A stretch of DNA of 64,000 nucleotides from RGIG426 sp045598965 (GTDB lineage Bacteria; Bacillota; Clostridia; Oscillospirales; Acutalibacteraceae), in contig JAZRVH010000025.1 in the NCBI GenBank assembly GCA_045598965.1, positions 1 to 64,000 of the forward strand. The letters are read 5' to 3'. A program made the position numbers and the translations under genes. The notes under the pieces are model-generated. The model had not been told where the DNA came from and searched no databases. It saw only the letters and a list, made by a program, of their open reading frames with translations. Of this stretch, positions 16,524 to 25,222 are shown one piece after another. Position 1 is the stretch's first letter. Each line of letters opens with the position of its first letter.

Positions 16524-18287
16524 ATGAAAAAACACGTATCTATCCTGCTCGCCCTCGTGCTCACCGTGATTGTGGCGGCGGGGATGACCGTTTTCGCTGC
16601 GGCGGAAACACAAACCACTACCGAAGTGGTGGAAATTTCCTATGGTGATGCGAACGGCGACGATGCCGTGAATATGAAAGACGTGCTCACTATTCGCAAA
16701 TATGTGGCGGAGTTGTCGGTCGACATCGACCTTGCCGCAGCGGATACCAACGGCGATGGCGTGGTGAATATGAAAGATGTGCTGACCGTCCGCAAATTTG
16801 TGGCGAACATTATCCAAGTCATTGACGGCGGAAAAACCAAACCGACTACCGAGTCGACTACGGAACCGAGCGAAACGGAGCCGACTAAGGAACCGACCGC
16901 AACTGCAACGGAACCGAGCGAAACGGAGCCGACCGCAACTGCAATGGAACCGACCGAAACGGAGCCGACCGCAACTGCAACCGAACCGAGCGAAACGGAG
17001 CCGACTACGGAATCGACCGCAACTGCAACGGAACCGACAGCAACCGAGCCGACTACGGAGCCGACCGTAACTGCAACCGAACCGACAGCAACCGAGCCGA
17101 CGAGTGCACCGACGATGGTCTGCTACCCCAAAAACGCACTGTTGGCGAAAAAAGTGCAACACAATGGCGATGGTAGTTCGTATGTACAGTATGAATACAC
17201 CTATGACGAAAATGGGAACTGTACGAGTGAACGCTACTACTATGACGACGACATGGTTCGGTGGTACGAGTACACCTACGATGAAAACGGGAACATAACG
17301 AGTTCTCTCGAATACACCGAAGACGGCAGCGTGGATTGCTGGGAAGAGTACACCTACGATGCGAACGGGAATATGCTGACCGAAACACACTACAATGCCG
17401 ACGGCAGCAAAGATTGGTCGGATGAATACACCTACGATGCGAACGGAAATGTGTTGACTCGAACTTACTACAGCGATGGCTACGTGGATTTCTGGTACGA
17501 ATACACCTACGATGAAAACGGGAATATGACGAGTGAACGCTCCTCCGGTGCCGACGGCAGCCTGAATTGGGAGGCGTCCTGGGATGCTACCTACGATGCG
17601 AACGGGAATATGCTGACCGAAACACACTACAACGATGACGGCAGTGTGTCGTATTGGGATGAATACACCTACGATGCGAATGGGAACCGGGTGAGTTCTC
17701 GCCTCTACAACGCCGACGGCAGCGTGAAGTGGGAAGAATCTTTGGATGCTACCTACGACGAAAACGGGAGACAGACGAGTTTTCACTACTACAACGCCGA
17801 CGGCAGCGTGGATTTCTGGTACGAATTCACCTACGACGAAAACGGGAATCAGATAAGTGAACGCAAACACGGCGAAGACGGCAGTGTGGAGTTTTGGTTT
17901 GAATACACTTACGATGAAAACGGGAAACAAACGAGTGAACGCCTCTACAACGCCAACGGCGATGTGGATTGGGAGTGGGCTTGTGATTATACCTACGACG
18001 AAAACGGGAACTGGACGAGTCAACGTCTCTACAACGCCGACGGCAGTGTGGATTGGGAAACTCGGGACACATGGGATGCCACCTACGATGAAAACGGGAA
18101 CAAGACGAGTCAACGTCTCTACAACGCCGACGGCAGCGTGAGGTGGGAGGCTTATGACACATGGGATGCCACCTATGATGCCAACGGGAATTTGCTGACC
18201 GAAACACACTACAACGAAGATGGCAGCGTGAATTGGTGGGACGAATACATCTACTTAAACCAATCCGCACCTGAAAAAGAAGAATAA
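16524..18287 (+). CDS. Secreted dockerin protein with 13 YD-like repeats
   Basis: A 587-residue secreted protein that I cannot name. A signal peptide (1-27) is followed by a type-I-like dockerin (about 40-97) with two calcium loops, DANGDDAVNMKD and DTNGDGVVNMKD, each starting an F-hand. A roughly 95-residue linker of Thr-Glu-Pro units follows. The rest is 13 tandem units of 24-30 residues with core YTYDENGN...SERLYNADGSVDWE, reminiscent of Rhs/YD repeats that fold into beta shells, but without an Rhs core or toxin domain. The dockerin predicts docking to a cohesin; a membrane-anchored cohesin protein is encoded at 29016. AAGGAGG precedes the ATG at 16524. No catalytic domain is visible; ligand binding or adhesion is a guess. 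Confidence 0.85.
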   Translation: MKKHVSILLALVLTVIVAAGMTVFAAAETQTTTEVVEISYGDANGDDAVNMKDVLTIRKYVAELSVDIDLAAADTNGDGVVNMKDVLTVRKFVANIIQVIDGGKTKPTTESTTEPSETEPTKEPTATATEPSETEPTATAMEPTETEPTATATEPSETEPTTESTATATEPTATEPTTEPTVTATEPTATEPTSAPTMVCYPKNALLAKKVQHNGDGSSYVQYEYTYDENGNCTSERYYYDDDMVRWYEYTYDENGNITSSLEYTEDGSVDCWEEYTYDANGNMLTETHYNADGSKDWSDEYTYDANGNVLTRTYYSDGYVDFWYEYTYDENGNMTSERSSGADGSLNWEASWDATYDANGNMLTETHYNDDGSVSYWDEYTYDANGNRVSSRLYNADGSVKWEESLDATYDENGRQTSFHYYNADGSVDFWYEFTYDENGNQISERKHGEDGSVEFWFEYTYDENGKQTSERLYNANGDVDWEWACDYTYDENGNWTSQRLYNADGSVDWETRDTWDATYDENGNKTSQRLYNADGSVRWEAYDTWDATYDANGNLLTETHYNEDGSVNWWDEYIYLNQSAPEKEE

Positions 18288-18294
18288 CGCAAAC

Positions 18295-18327
18295 CAGCCC
18301 CTCTCAACCGAGAGGGGCTGTGTTTTT
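18295..18327 (+). terminator. Terminator after the dockerin/YD gene
   Basis: An 11-bp stem CAGCCCCTCTC/GAGAGGGGCTG with AACC loop, then TGTTTTT. Confidence 0.88.
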
Positions 18328-18344
18328 GCATTCGTTGCGAAAAT

Positions 18345-18600
18345 ATAAAATGGGGCGATTCGTGAATTGCCCCTACGGTGTCGCCGTTTGTCACATCAAA
18401 ATCCCACAGCGAACCGTCGGGGTCGCCGGTCCCTACATACAAAACTTAAATGATATCGTAGGGCGGGGGCTTGCTCCCGCCGTTTGTGATTTTCGCACCG
18501 ACCAACGGCGGCAAGACCAAGGCCTTGCCCTACAAAAGAATTTGGGTTCTCTTCTCGGCCCCCTCTGACGAGGGAGGCAAGAGGATTGCACACATTCTTG
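18345..18600. repeat. Second cluster of interspersed hairpin repeats
   Basis: A non-coding region between converging genes. It holds a 10-bp imperfect palindrome starting GGGGCGATTC (18352-18373), a GGCGGG...CCCGCC element (18462-18481) identical to 8380-8399, a GGCGGCAAG/CCTTGCC element near 18507-18530, and a CCCTCT/AGGGAGG hairpin near 18558-18574. CCCTAC boxes separate them. I see no gene here. These look like dispersed chromosomal repeats rather than a CRISPR array because neither units nor spacers are regular. Confidence 0.65.
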
Positions 18601-18639
18601 CGAGAGTTTATGCGTGAAATCGTACACCCCTTATATCCT

Positions 18640-19908
18640 TTATATTACCCCGAACACGGCGGCGTCGGCAAGGGACTTTTCGATGAGCAACAGGCGGTTA
18701 TATTTGGCGATGCGTTCGCCACGGCAGGGGGCACCGGCTTTGATTTGACCGGCGTTGAGGGCGACGGCGAGGTCGGCAATAAACGGGTCTTCGGTTTCGC
18801 CCGAGCGGTGAGACACCACCGTTTTGTAGCCGGCGGTTCGGGCGAGCCGCATAGTGTCGAGTGTTTCGGAAAGCGTGCCGACCTGATTCGGTTTTATGAG
18901 AATGGCGTTGCACGCTTTCGCTAAAATGCCTTGTTTGAGGCGAGCGGTTTTGGTGACAAACAAATCGTCGCCCACCAACTGGATACGTTCGCCGAGACGG
19001 GCGGTGAGGCGGGAAAATCCGTCAAAATCCTCCTCGCCGAGACCGTCCTCGAGCGACCATAACGGATAATCACGGGAGAGCTTGTCCCAGTAGGTGATGA
19101 GGTCATCGGCAGTCAACGTATATCCACGTTTTGGAAGCAAATATGTGCCGTCGTCCTGTGCCCATTCGGAGGCGGCGGCATCGAGGGCAATGCGAATTTC
19201 TCCCTTTTTGAATCCTGCCGCCTCAATGGCATCACAAAGCAGGTCAAGTGCCGCTTCGTCGGACGGCAAATCGGGGGCAAATCCGCCCTCATCGCCGACG
19301 GCGGTGGACAATCCTCGAGCGTGAAGAAGCGATTTCAGCTCATGGGTGACGCTACACGCCCATTCTATGGCCTGAGCAAAGGAGGAGGCACCGATGGGCA
19401 CCAGCATAAATTCCTGGATATCCACGTTGTTGTCGGCGTGGCGACCGCCGTTGAGCACATTCAAAAGGGGACAGGGAAGACGTGTGGCACTTTGACCGCC
19501 GATATCCCGATAAAGCGGGATGCCGTGAAAGGCGGCACGGGCACGGGCAACGGCGAGAGAGACGGCGAGTGTCGTGTTTGCCCCTAAATTCCCTTTGTTT
19601 TCGGTGCCGTCTAAGGCACAGAGCACTCGGTCAACGGCACTTTGGTCTGCGGCGGAGCACCCCCGAAGGGCGGGAGCCACCGTCTCTTCAATATGGCGGA
19701 CGGCGGCTTGTACGCCTTTGCCGTCGAAGTGGGTGCGGTTGCCGTCACGCAGTTCAATGGCTTCGTGTTTTCCCGTGGAAGCACCGCTAGGGACCGAGGC
19801 GACGCCAACGGTGCCGGTTTGTAAAAACACCTCGGCACGAACGGTGGGACATCCCCGAGAGTCAAGGATTTCGTGGCTTTGAATGCGGGTGATAATCGGT
19901 TCACTCAT
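18640..19908 (-). CDS. eno: Enolase, divergent
   Basis: A 422-residue enolase (2-phosphoglycerate to phosphoenolpyruvate, cytoplasmic glycolysis). Active-site elements are present: SGASTGKHEAIELRD, GDEGGFAP, LDAAASEW and SLEDGL with metal acidic residues, GDDLFVTK, IKPNQVGTLSET with the catalytic Lys, and SHRSGETEDPFIADLAV. Several normally fixed positions differ (ILDSRGCPTV instead of SRGNPTV, LGANTTLAVS instead of LGANAILGVS, EDGL instead of EDP), so it is off the main clade. It may be a second enolase or a fast-evolving sole copy. The ATG at 19908 with ACGGAGAA upstream fits the family start; the frame is open to 19926. Confidence 0.9.
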   Translation of the reverse strand: MSEPIITRIQSHEILDSRGCPTVRAEVFLQTGTVGVASVPSGASTGKHEAIELRDGNRTHFDGKGVQAAVRHIEETVAPALRGCSAADQSAVDRVLCALDGTENKGNLGANTTLAVSLAVARARAAFHGIPLYRDIGGQSATRLPCPLLNVLNGGRHADNNVDIQEFMLVPIGASSFAQAIEWACSVTHELKSLLHARGLSTAVGDEGGFAPDLPSDEAALDLLCDAIEAAGFKKGEIRIALDAAASEWAQDDGTYLLPKRGYTLTADDLITYWDKLSRDYPLWSLEDGLGEEDFDGFSRLTARLGERIQLVGDDLFVTKTARLKQGILAKACNAILIKPNQVGTLSETLDTMRLARTAGYKTVVSHRSGETEDPFIADLAVALNAGQIKAGAPCRGERIAKYNRLLLIEKSLADAAVFGVI

Positions 19909-19995
19909 ACTTGTTCTCCGTTTCACAAAAGATAGGATTAGTGTGTGGCTTTTCGTGTCGTTTATACAAAAATTAAAGGAAAAATAAAAGAATGC

Positions 19996-20024
19996 TTGCG
20001 AAATGGGAAAAAAGGTGGTATAAT
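19996..20024 (+). promoter_or_regulatory. Promoter of the LCP-family gene
   Basis: TTGCGA (19996-20001), 17-bp spacer ending AAAGGTGG, TATAAT (20019-20024). Confidence 0.75.
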
Positions 20025-20079
20025 ACCGTCTGTATCCGCAACGGACTTGTTTTTACAACAGAGGTTGGGAGGTTTCGTT

Positions 20080-21168
20080 ATGGCAAAGCATACGAAAAAA
20101 CGCAAGAAAAAAAGTCGCTTTTGGAAATTTTTCTGTGTCATTACGCTGGGCGTGGTGGGAGTTGTTCTCATCGGCGGTGCGGTGGCACTTAACGTGTTAT
20201 CCGATAGTTTGTTGGATGAAATCAATTTTATGACGGAAGCCAGTGGTTCGCCGATTGTCTGGAACGAGGCGGATTCGGTGGAACAGCCGGATGTGCCTGT
20301 CAACCTCGCCAATTTAGAGGTGCGGGGCGACACGAAGAATATCCACAACTATTTCCTCCTCGGTATCGACTCCCGTGACGGCAGTTTTTACGGCCGTTCG
20401 GACACGATGATGATTGCCTCTATTAACGATTCTGCCAAAACCATTAAACTGATTTCCCTGCTTCGTGACACGTGGGCAACCATTCCGGGTCAAGACTGGA
20501 ACGGCGACGGAGCGGATGACTACGCCAAGCTGAATGCGGCGTATGCTTCCGGCGGCTTCGATATGCTCAACAAAACGGTTCGTCAAAACTTCTGTTTGGA
20601 TATCGACAAATATGCCGCTGTCAACTTTGATGCGTTCTGTGTCGCTGTGGATGCGTTTGGCGGTGTCGATATTGAAGTAGACGATGCGGCGGCTCCCTGG
20701 ATTCCGCAAAACGACCCCGGTGACCCGGATAAATTTGCCCGTGATTTTTACGGCAACCAAATCCGAGAGCCTATTGGGTATTACGGCGGCCCGTACCATT
20801 TGCAGGGTTTTCAGGCGTTGGCGTTTTGCCGTGTGCGGTATTGCTATCCCGATTCGGATTTCAGCCGCCAGCAAAACCAACGTAACGTAGTGAGTGCCTT
20901 GATTTCCACAGCGAAATCGTCCAGCCCCACAACCTTGTATACGGTGGCAAAAAATGTGCTTCCCTATGTCACCACCAATATGACCAAAAAAGAGCTGGAA
21001 AAATATATTGTGAATGTGTTTAAGTATGCCGGCTACACGATTGAAAACGAATATCATTTGCCAGCGGTGGGCGAGTATTCGGACTTGTCGCTGTCCGGCT
21101 CTTTGGGACTTTGGATTGAAGACCCGGAGACGACGGTGCGGGCACTTCACGAATATATCTACGGATGA
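20080..21168 (+). CDS. LytR-CpsA-Psr family wall-polymer transferase
   Basis: A 362-residue LCP protein: a basic cytoplasmic N-terminus (KHTKKRKKKSRFWK), one membrane helix (about 20-45) and an extracellular LCP domain. LCP enzymes attach teichoic acid or capsular polymers from lipid carriers to peptidoglycan. The signatures LLGIDSRDGSFYGRSDTMMIASIN, KLISLLRDTWATIPG, NAAYASGGFDMLNKTV and GFQALAFCRVRY supply the conserved Arg and Asp residues. An open frame extends to 19945, but the ATG at 20080 has GGGAGG upstream and starts the basic head. No polymer-synthesis cluster adjoins it. Confidence 0.92.
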   Translation: MAKHTKKRKKKSRFWKFFCVITLGVVGVVLIGGAVALNVLSDSLLDEINFMTEASGSPIVWNEADSVEQPDVPVNLANLEVRGDTKNIHNYFLLGIDSRDGSFYGRSDTMMIASINDSAKTIKLISLLRDTWATIPGQDWNGDGADDYAKLNAAYASGGFDMLNKTVRQNFCLDIDKYAAVNFDAFCVAVDAFGGVDIEVDDAAAPWIPQNDPGDPDKFARDFYGNQIREPIGYYGGPYHLQGFQALAFCRVRYCYPDSDFSRQQNQRNVVSALISTAKSSSPTTLYTVAKNVLPYVTTNMTKKELEKYIVNVFKYAGYTIENEYHLPAVGEYSDLSLSGSLGLWIEDPETTVRALHEYIYG

Positions 21169-21176
21169 CAAAAATG

Positions 21177-21207
21177 AAAACACTCCGCTGTGGCGGAGTG
21201 TTTTTTT
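21177..21207 (+). terminator. Terminator after the LCP gene
   Basis: A 10-bp stem AACACTCCGC/GCGGAGTGTT with a TGTG loop and seven T. Confidence 0.88.
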
Positions 21208-21227
21208 GAGAGAAACGAGGAAAATAT

Positions 21228-22379
21228 ATGAAACGGTCTGTAAAACGGTCAATCAGCCTTATTGTATGTATGTGTTTGTTGCTTGGCACGGTGTTTTCGG
21301 TTTTGTGTTTTGCCGCCGAAACGGCGGGAGATGCTAATGTGGACCAAAGTGTCAATATGAAAGACGTGTTGCTGTTGCGTCAGTATTTGGCAGGAATGGC
21401 AGAGCTTTCGTCTGTGCCTCATGCGGATGCTAACGTGGATGGCGAGGTCAATATGAAAGACGTCTTGCTGTTGCGTCTGTATTTGGCGGGAACAGAGCCG
21501 ACGCTTTCTACGTTTACTACCGAGCGGCAAACGCCGTATTTGACGGCACTGAACGGGACAAACCGCACGCTTGGTGTGTGGTGGTGGAAAGCCAGCGACG
21601 GAAAAACGGAGGAAAGCCGTGAGATGTACCTCGATTTTCTCGAAAAGAACGGGGTGACGGAGATTTATTATTACTGCGGCGGTTATATGGACTCGGCAGA
21701 ATATCGAACCATTATCTCTACCTTTATTGCGGCGGCACAAGCCCACGGAATGCGGGTGGCGTATTTGTTTGATGTTCAGGAGGTTATCAACGCCTCGAAC
21801 CATAGCTTTGAACGGGCAGTGGAAAGCTTTAACCTCTATAACGGAGAACATCCCGACGAAAAGCTGTACGCTATTCACTGTGATATAGAGCCCAAATGGG
21901 AGCGGATGCAGGAGTATGTGGACAACTTCATTGTGGGCGATGTTTCGGTGGCGAGAGCCGCCGGTGTGCCGGTGGAGCTGGACATCAATATGAACTTCGG
22001 CAGAACGGAATTTGCCTATACCGGTTCGGCGACTCATTCCTTTGACGGGGAGTCGATGCGAATTTATGAAATTCTTGCCAACAACTGCGATTGTATGTGT
22101 ATGATGTCTTACCGCAACGTGGCAGACAATCTGGTTCGAGGAACCCGCTATGCAAGGGATGCGGCACAAAAGGCGAATACAAAGATTGTGTACGGAATGG
22201 AATTGGGCGATTCCGGCGAAGTGGCAACGGTGGATTTTCATACCCACAGTAAAGAATACGTGTATGCTTTCGTGAAAGAACTGGACGGGTTGATGCAGGC
22301 GGAAAGTCAGCCGGACACGGGATGGGGTTATGCAATTCACCATCATCGCACGTGGTATGGATTGCGAGAGTTTGAATAA
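21228..22379 (+). CDS. Secreted dockerin protein with TIM-barrel-like domain
   Basis: A 383-residue secreted protein. After a signal peptide (about 1-30) comes a dockerin (33-88) with calcium loops DANVDQSVNMKD and DANVDGEVNMKD, then about 275 residues that look like a TIM barrel: alternating strand and helix pieces such as VTEIYYYCGGYM, GMRVAYLFDVQEV, KLYAIHCDIEPKW, VPVELDINMNF, NCDCMCMMSYRN and TKIVYGMEL. The CDIEPKW strand end carries an Asp and Glu placed as in some glycoside hydrolases, but I cannot match it to a named family. It is the second dockerin protein in 5 kb, close after the LCP terminator with no clear promoter of its own. Role in polysaccharide breakdown is inference. Confidence 0.75.
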   Translation: MKRSVKRSISLIVCMCLLLGTVFSVLCFAAETAGDANVDQSVNMKDVLLLRQYLAGMAELSSVPHADANVDGEVNMKDVLLLRLYLAGTEPTLSTFTTERQTPYLTALNGTNRTLGVWWWKASDGKTEESREMYLDFLEKNGVTEIYYYCGGYMDSAEYRTIISTFIAAAQAHGMRVAYLFDVQEVINASNHSFERAVESFNLYNGEHPDEKLYAIHCDIEPKWERMQEYVDNFIVGDVSVARAAGVPVELDINMNFGRTEFAYTGSATHSFDGESMRIYEILANNCDCMCMMSYRNVADNLVRGTRYARDAAQKANTKIVYGMELGDSGEVATVDFHTHSKEYVYAFVKELDGLMQAESQPDTGWGYAIHHHRTWYGLREFE

Positions 22380-22399
22380 GAAAAAAACGAAAAAAACAC

Positions 22400-22428
22400 T
22401 TTACAAATCCCGAAAAAAGGTGTATAAT
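22400..22428 (+). promoter_or_regulatory. Promoter of the CofE-like gene
   Basis: TTTACA (22400-22405), 17-bp spacer ending AAAGGTG, TATAAT (22423-22428). Confidence 0.75.
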
Positions 22429-22495
22429 TATCGCTCGTGGTGAGAAAATCACTCATAATTACTTTTGCTAAAAAATCTCAAATGAGGTGTTATAT

Positions 22496-23695
22496 ATGAG
22501 CAGAATGGTAGGAACAGTTTCCCGTGGCGTGCGTGCCCCGATTATCCGTGACGGCGACAATCTTGTCGACATCGTGGTGGAGTCGGTGCTGGCGGCGGCA
22601 AAGGACGAAGAGGACGGTTTTGAGGTTCGCAACCGTGACATCATTGCGGTTACCGAAGCGGTGGTGGCACGTGCCCAAAACAACTATGCGACGGTGGACG
22701 ATATTGCCGCCGACGTCAAAGCCAAATTCGGCGGCGACACGGTGGGCGTGATTTTCCCGATTTTGAGCCGCAACCGCTTTGCGATTTGCCTGCGTGGTAT
22801 CGCCAAAGGTGCAAAGAAAATTGTGTTGATGCTCAGCTATCCGTCGGATGAGGTGGGCAACCACTTGGTATCTCTTGACCAGCTGGACGAAAAAGGGGTC
22901 GACCCGTATAAGGATGTGCTGACCAAAGACAAGTATCGGGAGCTGTTCGGCGAGAACAAACACCCGTTTACCGGTGTGGACTATGTGTCCTACTATGAAG
23001 AGCTGATTAAGGATTGCGGTGCCGAGGTGGAGATTATTCTCGCCAACGATCCCCGTGCCATCCTTGCGTATACCGACAACGTGCTGGCGTGCGATATTCA
23101 TACCGCTCCCCGCACCAAACGGCTTTTGAAAGCCGCCGGTGCCAAGAAGGTACTGGGCCTGGATGAAATTCTCAACGCCCCCGTCAACGGCAGTGGCTAC
23201 AACGAGGAGTACGGCTTGCTCGGCTCCAACAAAGCCACCGAGGATAAGGTGAAGCTGTTCCCCCGCAACTGCGAGCCCTTTGTCAATGCGGTACAGGAGA
23301 AAATCCTTGCGTCTACCGGCAAGTGCGTGGAAGTGATGGTGTACGGTGACGGTGCCTTTAAGGATCCGGTGGGTATGATTTGGGAATTTGCCGACCCGGT
23401 GGTGTCTCCGGCACACACCAAAGGCCTTATCGGCAAACCGAATGAGGTAAAACTGAAATATCTGGCGGACAACGATTTTAAGGATTTGGACGGTGCCGAG
23501 CTCAAAGCGGCTATCGAGGAATATATCCGCCATAAAGATGCGGATTTGGTGGGTAGTATGGCGTCTCAGGGCACAACTCCTCGCCGTCTCACCGACCTGA
23601 TTGGTTCGCTGTGTGACCTGACCTCCGGCAGTGGCGACAAGGGTACGCCTATCGTGTATATCCAAGGATATTTCGACAACTACACTGCGGAATAA
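22496..23695 (+). CDS. CofE-like F420-0:gamma-glutamyl ligase family protein
   Basis: A 399-residue protein of the F420-0:L-glutamate ligase (CofE) superfamily. It begins VGTVSRGVRAPIIRDGDNLVDIVVESV, has the family-like stretch VRNRDIIAVTEAVVARAQNN, and later VMVYGDGAFKDPVGMIWEFADPVVSPAH and DLVGSMASQGTTPRRLTDLIGSLCDLTSGSGDKGTP. CofE adds glutamates to coenzyme F420. Nothing else here suggests F420, and many fermentative Firmicutes carry this long version without the cofactor pathway, so it probably ligates glutamate or a similar amino acid to another acceptor. The ATG at 22496 has GAGGTG upstream. Single gene with promoter and terminator. Confidence 0.78.
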   Translation: MSRMVGTVSRGVRAPIIRDGDNLVDIVVESVLAAAKDEEDGFEVRNRDIIAVTEAVVARAQNNYATVDDIAADVKAKFGGDTVGVIFPILSRNRFAICLRGIAKGAKKIVLMLSYPSDEVGNHLVSLDQLDEKGVDPYKDVLTKDKYRELFGENKHPFTGVDYVSYYEELIKDCGAEVEIILANDPRAILAYTDNVLACDIHTAPRTKRLLKAAGAKKVLGLDEILNAPVNGSGYNEEYGLLGSNKATEDKVKLFPRNCEPFVNAVQEKILASTGKCVEVMVYGDGAFKDPVGMIWEFADPVVSPAHTKGLIGKPNEVKLKYLADNDFKDLDGAELKAAIEEYIRHKDADLVGSMASQGTTPRRLTDLIGSLCDLTSGSGDKGTPIVYIQGYFDNYTAE

Positions 23696-23703
23696 GAGAG
23701 CAA

Positions 23704-23732
23704 AATCCCCCGCCGACGGCGGGGGATTTTTT
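23704..23732 (+). terminator. Terminator after the CofE-like gene
   Basis: A 12-bp stem AAATCCCCCGCC/GGCGGGGGATTT closed by GAC, then T-rich. Confidence 0.9.
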
Positions 23733-23756
23733 AGAAAAAAGTAAGAAGGGATGATT

Positions 23757-25151
23757 ATGGCCATAGCGGATGCCCGTGCCCGTCGGGAGGAGCTGACAAG
23801 CGGCCCGCTGTTTTTCAAAATGTTGTGGTTTGCCGTGCCGCTGATGCTGTCCGGAATGCTACAGCTGTTGTTCAGTGCTATGGATATGGTGGTGGTTGGT
23901 CAGTTTGTCAGCAGTGATGCGGTGGCGTCAATCGGCACCACCTATTCGGTGACCAACCTGCTTGTTAATTTATTTGTCGGCTTGTCGGTGGGTACCAGTG
24001 TCGCCGTGTCTCAAGGCCTCGGTGCCCGCAACGACAACGAGGTGGAGCGGATTGCACACACCTCGGTGACGGTGAGCGTTTTGGGCGGATTGGTGCTCGG
24101 TGTTATCGGGTTTTTTGCGGCAAAGCCGCTTCTTTCGCTGATGTCAACGCCTGCCGGCTTGCTCGACCAGGCGGCACTGTATATGAAAATTTATTTTCTC
24201 GGAATGCCGGTAACGGCGTTGTACAACTTTGCGTCGGCGGTGCTTCGTTCGTCCGGGGATACCCGTCGCCCGTTGATTTTTCTCACCATCGCCGGTGTGC
24301 TCAACGTCGGGCTTAACCTCTTTTTCGTAATTGTGTGCAAAATGCGAGTGGAGGGGGTTGCTCTTGCCACGATTTTGTCGCAAGCGGTGTCTGCGGGACT
24401 TGTGGTATGGTGGCTGTGTCGCCTTAAAACGGCGGTGCATTTAGACCTCAAAAAGCTGAAAATTCATAAACGTTCCTTACTTAAAATCATCAAAATCGGC
24501 GTGCCTGCCGGTGTGCAGGGAACGCTGTTCGCTTTGTCCAATGTGCTCATCCAGTCGTCGGTGAATGCCTTTGGCTCCACCGCTATGGCGGGCAACGCCG
24601 CCTCGGCGAGCATTGAGGGCTTTGAGTATGTGGCACTGGATGCTCCGCAACACGCCTCTTTGACCTTTACGGGACAAAACGTGGGGGCGAAAAAGCCGGA
24701 GCGTATTCGGCGGGTGCTTTGGATTTGTATGTTGCTTGAAACCATTTTCGGGACGTTGTTTTTTGGGGTGTTTATGCTGTTCGGCAAGCCGCTTATCGGG
24801 TTATATATTCCCGACAATCCGGCGGCGATGCCCTACGCCCTCACAAGGCTTATGGTGTTTGCCGTTACGTATGCCTTGTGCGGCTATATGAATGTGCTTG
24901 TGGGCTCGCTTCGTGGAATGGGAGCCTCGTTGCTTCCGACGTTTGTGACCCTTACCGGTGTGTGCGGATTTCGAATTTTGTGGATTTACACATTCTTCAC
25001 CCTGCCCGCCTTTCACAGCCTTTTGTGGCTGTATCTGTCTTACCCCATTTCGTGGGTGCTTACGGCGGCGGCACATGCGGTGTGTTACGTTTTTGTCGGG
25101 CGAAAGCTGAAACGCCGATGGGCGGCGGAGAAACCGCTTCCAAATGCTTGA
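23757..25151 (+). CDS. MATE-family efflux transporter
   Basis: A 464-residue multidrug and toxic compound extrusion transporter with about 12 hydrophobic helices in two halves. It opens with LTSGPLFFKMLWFAVPLMLSGMLQLLFSAMDMVVVGQF, typical of the family, and repeats a similar pattern in the second half (RSLLKIIKIGVPAGVQGTLFALSNVLIQSSVNAFG). MATE proteins export cationic drugs or metabolites with H+ or Na+. Substrate unknown. AGAAGGG fits the ATG at 23757 better than the one at 23751. The gene starts only 25 nt after a strong terminator, with no separate promoter visible. Confidence 0.93.
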   Translation: MAIADARARREELTSGPLFFKMLWFAVPLMLSGMLQLLFSAMDMVVVGQFVSSDAVASIGTTYSVTNLLVNLFVGLSVGTSVAVSQGLGARNDNEVERIAHTSVTVSVLGGLVLGVIGFFAAKPLLSLMSTPAGLLDQAALYMKIYFLGMPVTALYNFASAVLRSSGDTRRPLIFLTIAGVLNVGLNLFFVIVCKMRVEGVALATILSQAVSAGLVVWWLCRLKTAVHLDLKKLKIHKRSLLKIIKIGVPAGVQGTLFALSNVLIQSSVNAFGSTAMAGNAASASIEGFEYVALDAPQHASLTFTGQNVGAKKPERIRRVLWICMLLETIFGTLFFGVFMLFGKPLIGLYIPDNPAAMPYALTRLMVFAVTYALCGYMNVLVGSLRGMGASLLPTFVTLTGVCGFRILWIYTFFTLPAFHSLLWLYLSYPISWVLTAAAHAVCYVFVGRKLKRRWAAEKPLPNA

Positions 25152-25176
25152 CAAATTCAATGCGTTATGGTATGGT
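25148..25176 (+). promoter_or_regulatory. Promoter of mscL overlapping the MATE stop codon
   Basis: TTGACA (25148-25153) includes the TGA stop of the transporter (25149-25151); after 17 bp comes TATGGT (25171-25176). Confidence 0.7.
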
Positions 25177-25222
25177 ACGTGATAGAGTTTTCCAAAATCT
25201 GTTATAAAGAGGAGTTTTTGAA

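Noticed and set aside
16521..18209. A 562-codon minus-strand frame opposite the YD-repeat gene
   Set aside because: Its repeats are the reverse reading of the YD units; the + strand has a ribosome site, signal peptide and dockerin.
22496..23695. Evidence for coenzyme F420 use from the CofE-like gene
   Set aside because: No other F420 genes are in the window, and this long form occurs widely in fermenters without F420.
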